Source of the DNA: Holacanthus passer | Taxonomy: Eukaryota; Chordata; Actinopteri; Pomacanthidae | Assembly (NCBI GenBank): GCA_025331565.1 | Contig: JAFREQ010000009.1 | Coordinates: 6,685,501 to 6,749,500, forward strand | Length of the DNA stretch: 64,000 bases | Direction of reading: 5' to 3' | Part shown: positions 61,101 through 64,000 of the stretch, piece by piece | How positions within the stretch are numbered: the first letter of the stretch is position 1 | Layout: each line of letters opens with the position of its first letter | The notes under the pieces: model-generated | Seen by the model: only the letters and a program-made list of their open reading frames with translations | The model's database searches: none | Told to the model about the DNA's origin: nothing | Translations under genes and position numbers: made by a program

Positions 61101-64000
61101 TAGTATTTCATATTTCACTTCATTGTAGTCAGTGTGCAATATTTTGTGTTTAGTATTTAACATTTAATATTTAAATGCAAGCCACGTGTGAATTTCTAAT
61201 GTAAATTTGTTAATATAATCTTTTTAGCCTGTTTAAATTGCTCTTTGTACTATTTAACTGCTTCTATCCCCTTTGCTGCTGTAATTTGTGGATTTCCCCA
61301 CTGTGGGACGAATAAAGGTTTATCTTATCTTATCTTACATTATTTATCCCATTGCCAGGTATGTTACATGTTTTTTTCAGCATCCTGATAGTGTTGTTTT
61401 TTCACATCTTTGACACAAGCAACTTAAAAGCAACTTACATGGTGTGGAGCGGTATGGGTTGGTGTCTGGAAGGCCTTTTGGAAGAGCTAGAGCCTCAACA
61501 ATCTTGTTGTAATCCAGTATTCTCTCGTAAACTTTGGCATCTCCAGCTGGAAGAAGTATAGAAAAACACATTAGAAAGACTTGAAACTGTCTAGAGCATT
61601 TTAACCTCACACAAAATAAAACTGCATAAACAGCAAGTCATATTACATATATTTTAAAGTACTATTATTATTTTTGCTAGAAACATCTGGCAGGCCAAAT
61701 CAAACCTTATGACGAGCCAGCTTTGGCCCGTGGGCCCAACTTTGGGCAGCCCTGCTTTAGCGCAAGTCTCCAGCCAGTCCTATCTACAGCCATCCTGATA
61801 ATAGCCTCTTGCTATAATAAACCACTGCTTCAGCCTCCCTGACTTAGGGGGAAACTCCTCCCACTCACAGGTAAAATGAGATGTGACGAACAGGAAGGAA
61901 GTGCCAAAAAAGGTAAAGGCAATTCCCACAGCCCCTTTGGTCTTGATCTGAGAGATGATCCTGGTTGTGACCGTGGCATGCTCCACCTCTGTGTGGATCA
62001 ACATAACAAATGTTGTGGTTAGTGCCATAACCGTGTAACCAGTTAGATACAACCACAAAGAAACATGTGCATGTGCTGTGTACAGAAAAGAAATATGTCA
62101 CTGCATCAGCATACTCAGATTCACCAATAATGACGAATTAGCATATGATTAAAACACATTTGTTTAAGACTATTCGTATAATCATATCAAAAATAAAGGA
62201 TCATCTTCCAACAACCTTCATTACACAAAGGTTATATAAGCAAGTGAGTGATACAGAGTTTATTCCCTCCTAAATTGATGTTTATTTCCTGTATTATGTG
62301 AAGAAGAACTGACCTGAGCAGAACCAGATGAGATCTCGTCTGACAAATACAGTGAGATACAAAACACCATGTGATGCTGCATACAGCATGACGTAGTAAG
62401 GTCCCAGAGTCTCCTGAAGACGGGTCTCCCACTCCCTCCTGCACACACATAGTAGTATAACTGCTTTTACAGTCCTGACAGAGTAATCAATCATTATAAC
62501 TCACTTTTATTCAGAGCACATGATTAAAATGAAACAAAACATAACATACCTGTCAGGACTGCCCTCCTGGACCCCAATAACATAAAAGTCTTGAGCAAAT
62601 TCAGAGTCTGTTGGAAGGAGGAGATCATCCAAGTTGTCTGGAAGCCCCTGAAAATTATAGAAATGTGGTTACAACCTGAAATTGTGCTGGCAGTGATAAG
62701 ACTTTAAACAGCTCTTGGTGTGTGAGATGCCGCAGTGTCATAATTTCGTGCGACCTTCTCTCCCTGCATGTTCCACGTGGCTATGTAGATGCCCACTCTC
62801 CTGTCGGGGAAGTAGCGGTCCAGCTCCTCAGCCCCGAGCAGGGCACCGCTTCCCAGCACGCTGCCCTCCAGAAAGCTCCTGAAAAACACACATTGGAAAG
62901 GAAACGTAGTAGTTCTATCATGCCTTGCAGGATGCAGTCAGTGTTGAGAAAAAGCAAGGCTCTTCTCTCAGATGTTACGTGAATAATTTAAAAGTAATAA
63001 TTGAGACTTTTCCCTACTAGGAGCTGACTGAGCATTGAGACTACACACTAAGACCCATTTTTTTCCGCTACTCCTGTAAAAAACTGTACTGAACAAGCAT
63101 TTCTTCTGATCCTGTTTAATCCCCCCCCCCCACACTCTGCCTCCGTCCCCTTTTCTCTTAAAGATGATGAGCACTGCAGTGTGGAGCTTTCATTTCAGGA
63201 CAAATTAGTAGTCTGTTGGTGTTGCTTAAACACTCACTCCTGATAGTGAACCAAGCTCCAGATGCATCATGCTAATCAGTTTCAAGCAGAGAGCACAATC
63301 AATACTAAAAGGCTCCTAGTGGATATAAGATAATGTACCTATTTGTTATGCAGTGCCTGTGCATAGTAACCCTCTTTTGAGCAATTTTCCTTTGGTATAA
63401 GGATAAGGTAGTTCAAGCCCGACCAGAGCTCAGACTGACAGAGTATTGACAAAATAAGCCATATGTGCTATTACAAGGCTGTATTATTGTTGCAAAAGAT
63501 AAAAATATACAAATCCACTCCTACATTTGGCTACTTTTATGTTGCCACTGGCCAATATCTAAATTAAGAACTGAGACACCCTTGAAAGAGCGCTTCTAAT
63601 AACCTGACACTGGAAAGAGGAAGCCTTACACAAGAGCCTTTACATCCAGCCTGAGGGTGACTCCAGGTACATCATCTACATGGTCTACTGTGCTTACTGT
63701 ACCTTTTCCTCACATCCTGGGGCCTGATGGGGCTAAGCACGCTGTAGGTGGACCTCATGGAGTTGACAGAGGCACTGTCTGACCCCATATTCTCCAGAAG
63801 CCGGCTGTCGCTCAGGTTCCTGTGGAGTCTCTCCCCAAGTTTCTCTCTGGCCAGCACAGCATAATCCAAACAATCCCTGTCAATCCTATTAGCCGCCCTT
63901 AAAGTGGCTGACGCAAAGCTCTTCTCCAGAGCAGGCAGCGGCCCCATGGGTTGCACGGGAGACAGACGGACCTTGGTGGACCTCACCCGGTGGTCTGTGG
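58189..64000 (-). CDS. inpp5e: Inositol polyphosphate 5-phosphatase E, 5' end outside window
   Basis: Removes the 5-phosphate from PI(4,5)P2 and PIP3 in the ciliary membrane; human loss causes Joubert syndrome. Exons in reading order: 64000-63703 (partial), 62878-62755, 62647-62550, 62438-62314, 61988-61869, 61546-61439, 59336-59175, 59065-58950, 58732-58596, 58321-58189; phases agree and about 473 codons are present. The first visible exon (SPVQPMGPLPALEKSFASAT) has the pre-catalytic region. The catalytic domain follows with ATWNMQG, FWFGDFNFRL, SYTDRILFRNR and SDHRPVIGVF, the signature motifs of the 5-phosphatase family. The protein ends in CAIS, a CaaX box for farnesylation (human is CSVS as I recall). 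A LINE lies in the intron between 59336 and 61439. The donor of the 62755 exon (AAG|GTCGCA) is weak. The true start codon is beyond the right edge. Confidence 0.93.
59535..61337 (+). mobile_element. CR1/L2/Rex-type LINE, internally deleted
   Basis: Non-LTR retrotransposon, antisense to inpp5e within its intron. The 5' part (59551-59784) ends in a frameshift. The reading frame then runs 59793-61016 (407 codons): a linker (REGKNSYRRKMEEQLQQN), a Pro/Ser/Thr-rich stretch, then GTVLAPFLFTLYTADF and QKFSDDSAI, where the FADD-like catalytic motif reads FSDD, and SYKYLGVHLNNRLDW with the usual C-terminal part. RT fingers and motif A are missing, removed in frame near 60240. The 3' end is GGACGAATAAAGGTTTATC plus TCTTA repeats. 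Dead copy. No clear target duplication. Confidence 0.85.
61688..61757. repeat. hAT-MITE end fragment
   Basis: GAGCCAGCTTTGGCCCGTGG followed by GCCCAACTTTGGGCAGCCCTG is the end of a Charlie-like short hAT repeat, in an inpp5e intron. Confidence 0.5.

Noticed and set aside
1..64000. CRISPR arrays, operons, phage or plasmid features
   Set aside because: Spliced genes and transposons show vertebrate nuclear DNA; no direct-repeat/spacer array was seen.

Overview
The window reads as nuclear DNA from a ray-finned fish, probably an acanthomorph/percomorph teleost. Genes are split by GT-AG introns, intergenic DNA is AT-rich, and the noncoding DNA is full of degenerate teleost-type DNA transposons (hAT, Tc1 and TTAA-flanked MITEs) plus CR1/L2/Rex-type LINE pieces. 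The species assignment is an inference; the gene identities below rest on reading the translated exons against remembered protein families, not on database searches.

Layout. 1-14.3 kb: no gene recognised; scattered repeats and possible regulatory DNA. 14.4-23.1 kb (+) and 26.3-32.2 kb (+): two complete tandem cyclooxygenase-1 (ptgs1) genes, each with 11 coding exons of identical length and each predicting 595 residues. 33.7-42.7 kb (-): a complete gene of about 15 coding exons for a 1,228-residue type I membrane protein (signal peptide, five Ig domains, a long Gln/Pro/Ser/Thr-rich stalk, one membrane segment, a 241-residue tail), whose family I cannot name. 42.8-49.1 kb: repeat-rich spacer. 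49.2-49.8 kb (-): a small three-exon gene for a 130-residue secreted coiled-coil protein with a GPI-like hydrophobic C-terminus, unrecognised. 50.9-55.9 kb (+): complete pmpca (mitochondrial processing peptidase alpha subunit), 13 coding exons. 58.2-64.0 kb (-): inpp5e (inositol polyphosphate 5-phosphatase E), ten coding exons, running off the right edge with its 5' end missing. A degenerate LINE sits inside an inpp5e intron.

The genes do not form one pathway. The two ptgs1 copies make prostaglandin H2 in the ER lumen. pmpca handles mitochondrial presequences and inpp5e cleaves ciliary phosphoinositides; their tail-to-tail order is, as far as I recall, the same as in human 9q34.3.

The most interesting signals are: (1) the two ptgs1 copies are about 98% identical in exon 8, the second half of exon 9 and parts of exon 11, but far more divergent in other exons and unalignable in the flanking introns, suggesting exon-limited gene conversion; (2) both COX-1 copies carry Arg513/Val523-type residues normally associated with COX-2; (3) the uncharacterised Ig-mucin receptor and the small GPI-like coiled-coil gene; (4) a splice-site shift in pmpca that only stays in frame if donor and acceptor both move; (5) nested transposon insertions with readable target-site duplications.
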